Shown here: positions 62,934 through 64,000 of the stretch, one piece after another
Position numbering within the stretch: the stretch's first letter is position 1
How the letters are laid out: each line of letters begins with the position of its first letter
NCBI RefSeq assembly: GCF_050871315.1
Contig: NZ_JBJLRE010000026.1
Direction: 5' to 3' (one strand)
Source: Kineococcus gynurae
Lineage (GTDB): Bacteria; Actinomycetota; Actinomycetes; Actinomycetales; Kineococcaceae
DNA: 64,000 nt
Made by a program: the position numbers and the translations under genes
The notes under the pieces: model-generated
The model's input: only the letters and a program-made list of their open reading frames with translations
Database searches by the model: none
Told to the model about the DNA's origin: nothing

Positions 62934-64000
62934 GTCCCCGATCCTGACGCACCCGCCCTGTCACCTCCGACCGCGTGCACCCCGACCGCGGTCGCCTTGA
63001 CGACGACGACCACCTCCGCGCCCGGGACGAGGTCCAGGGCGGCCGCCGCGGCCGGGGTGACGTCGGCCAGGACGTCGTGGCCGAGGACCCGGGTGCGCAC
63101 GCGCACGACGTCGCCGCGCGGTTCGAGCTCGACGACCGTCGCCGGCCACCGGTTGCGGGGGCTGCCCCCCGGGTCGGTGACGTGCACGGCCACCGCCGAG
63201 GGGGCGAAGATCGCCACCGCCTCGACCCCGGGCGGGCAGTCCGGGTCGCGTCGGCCGGCGATGCGGAACCCGTCCGGCGCCACCAGCCCGTCCTCGGTTG
63301 CGGCGCCGCGCACCAGGTCCAGCCCGGCCAGCCGGGCCCCGAACCCGCTGCGGGGCCGGGACAGGACCTCGGTGACCGGGCCCTCCTCGACGACGCGACC
63401 GGCCTCGAGGACGACGGCCCGGTCGGCCAGGGCCAGGGCGTCCAACGGGTCGTGGGTGACCAGCAGCCCGGCCCGCCCCTCGTCCCCGCGCAGGATCCGG
63501 CGCAGGACGTGGCGGACCTCGGGGGCGGCCGCGACGTCGAGGGCGGCCAGGGGTTCGTCGAGCAGCAGCACCCGCGGGTCGGCGGCCAGGGCGCGGGCGA
63601 CGGCCGCCCGTTGGGCCTGCCCCCCGGAGACCTGGGCGGGGCGGCGCTCGCCGAGCCCGTCCAGCCCCACCTCCGCCAGCCGTCGGCGGGCCGTCCGGTG
63701 GGCCTCGCGACGGCCGACCCCGGCGCTGCGGGGGCCGAAGGCCACGTTCTCGAGCAGCGTGAGGTGCGGGAAGAGCCGGGCGTCCTGAGCCAGCAGCCCC
63801 GCCCGCCGGCGGTGCACCGGGACCCGCACGCCGGCCGCGGGGTCGTCGACCAGCTCACCGGCCAGCTCGATCCGTCCCCCGCCGGGGGCCAGCAACCCGG
63901 CGACCAACGACAGCACCGAGGACTTGCCCGCGCCGTTGGGACCGAGCAGGGCCACCACCTCGCCCGGGGCGAGGCTCAGCCGGACGTCGAGGTCGCGGTC
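62930..64000 (-). CDS. modC: Molybdate ABC transporter ATP-binding protein, 5' end outside window
   Basis: 357 codons visible; the start lies beyond 64000. Walker A GPNGAGKSS, Q-loop (GLLAQDARLFPHLTLLENVAFG), signature VSGGQAQRAAVARAL, Walker B VLLLDEPLAALD and H-loop THDPLDAL. The C-terminal part (from about 270 in the visible chain) has the TOBE/Mop-type domain ending in VVVVVKATAVGVH, typical of ModC. Energises molybdate uptake; the modA/modB genes presumably lie upstream, outside the window. Confidence 0.9.
   Translation of the reverse strand, partial: DRDLDVRLSLAPGEVVALLGPNGAGKSSVLSLVAGLLAPGGGRIELAGELVDDPAAGVRVPVHRRRAGLLAQDARLFPHLTLLENVAFGPRSAGVGRREAHRTARRRLAEVGLDGLGERRPAQVSGGQAQRAAVARALAADPRVLLLDEPLAALDVAAAPEVRHVLRRILRGDEGRAGLLVTHDPLDALALADRAVVLEAGRVVEEGPVTEVLSRPRSGFGARLAGLDLVRGAATEDGLVAPDGFRIAGRRDPDCPPGVEAVAIFAPSAVAVHVTDPGGSPRNRWPATVVELEPRGDVVRVRTRVLGHDVLADVTPAAAAALDLVPGAEVVVVVKATAVGVHAVGGDRAGASGSGT

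Overview
The window is about 72-73% G+C, uses GTG starts freely, has many 4-bp GTGA/ATGA gene overlaps, and carries actinobacterial markers: heterotetrameric sarcosine oxidase, an F420-type luciferase-like oxidoreductase, a DprE1-like oxidase, a standalone LigD polymerase domain, a DtxR/IdeR iron box, and an rpf gene behind a c-di-AMP riboswitch. It looks like chromosome of a free-living actinobacterium, possibly Kineococcus or another Kineosporiaceae member (inference). No rRNA, tRNA, CRISPR, insertion sequence or phage gene is visible.

Layout. 1-2242: 3'-truncated gene with a large coding 15-bp minisatellite. 2352-21211: a choline/methylamine catabolic island. It has BCCT and APC transporters, choline oxidase, betaine aldehyde dehydrogenase, a small Rieske protein, dimethylglycine oxidase, sarcosine oxidase soxBDAG, purU and sdaA, plus IclR and GntR regulators. 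Together these can take choline towards glycine, recycle folate one-carbon units and turn serine into pyruvate; the betaine-to-dimethylglycine step and glyA are not in the window. 21302-27614: housekeeping genes (AsnC regulator, aroC, secreted M28 peptidase, GNAT, purA, FAD oxidoreductase). 27611-32375: DUF3151 and fba, with a SpoIIE-type phosphatase and a STAS antagonist between them. 32523-35974: DJ-1/PfpI, LLM oxidoreductase, alpha/beta hydrolase, LigD polymerase domain. 35974-40843: a lysine catabolic operon (cationic amino-acid permease, universal stress protein, DavB, DavA). 40997-46039: FAD/Fe-S D-2-hydroxyacid dehydrogenase, YczE membrane protein and its divergent MocR regulator. 46059-54631: mixed genes (YciI, DUF559, SulP, acyltransferase, DprE1-like, deoC, HAD, siderophore-binding lipoprotein, small metallopeptidase). 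54689-60224: cstA-ybdD, then an acyl reductase-HAD fusion with plsC. 60404-64000: riboswitch-rpf, two small genes, a TrmH-type methyltransferase and a truncated modC.

Several non-coding signals recur. A near-identical 14-bp pseudo-palindrome precedes the choline and sarcosine operons and partly recurs before the GntR gene. A long hairpin with the core GTGATCAAGGAAT occurs twice. A promoter form, TAnnnT followed by 6-7 bases and an RTG start codon, marks at least seven probably leaderless genes. A perfect 12-bp inverted repeat sits between yczE and mocR.
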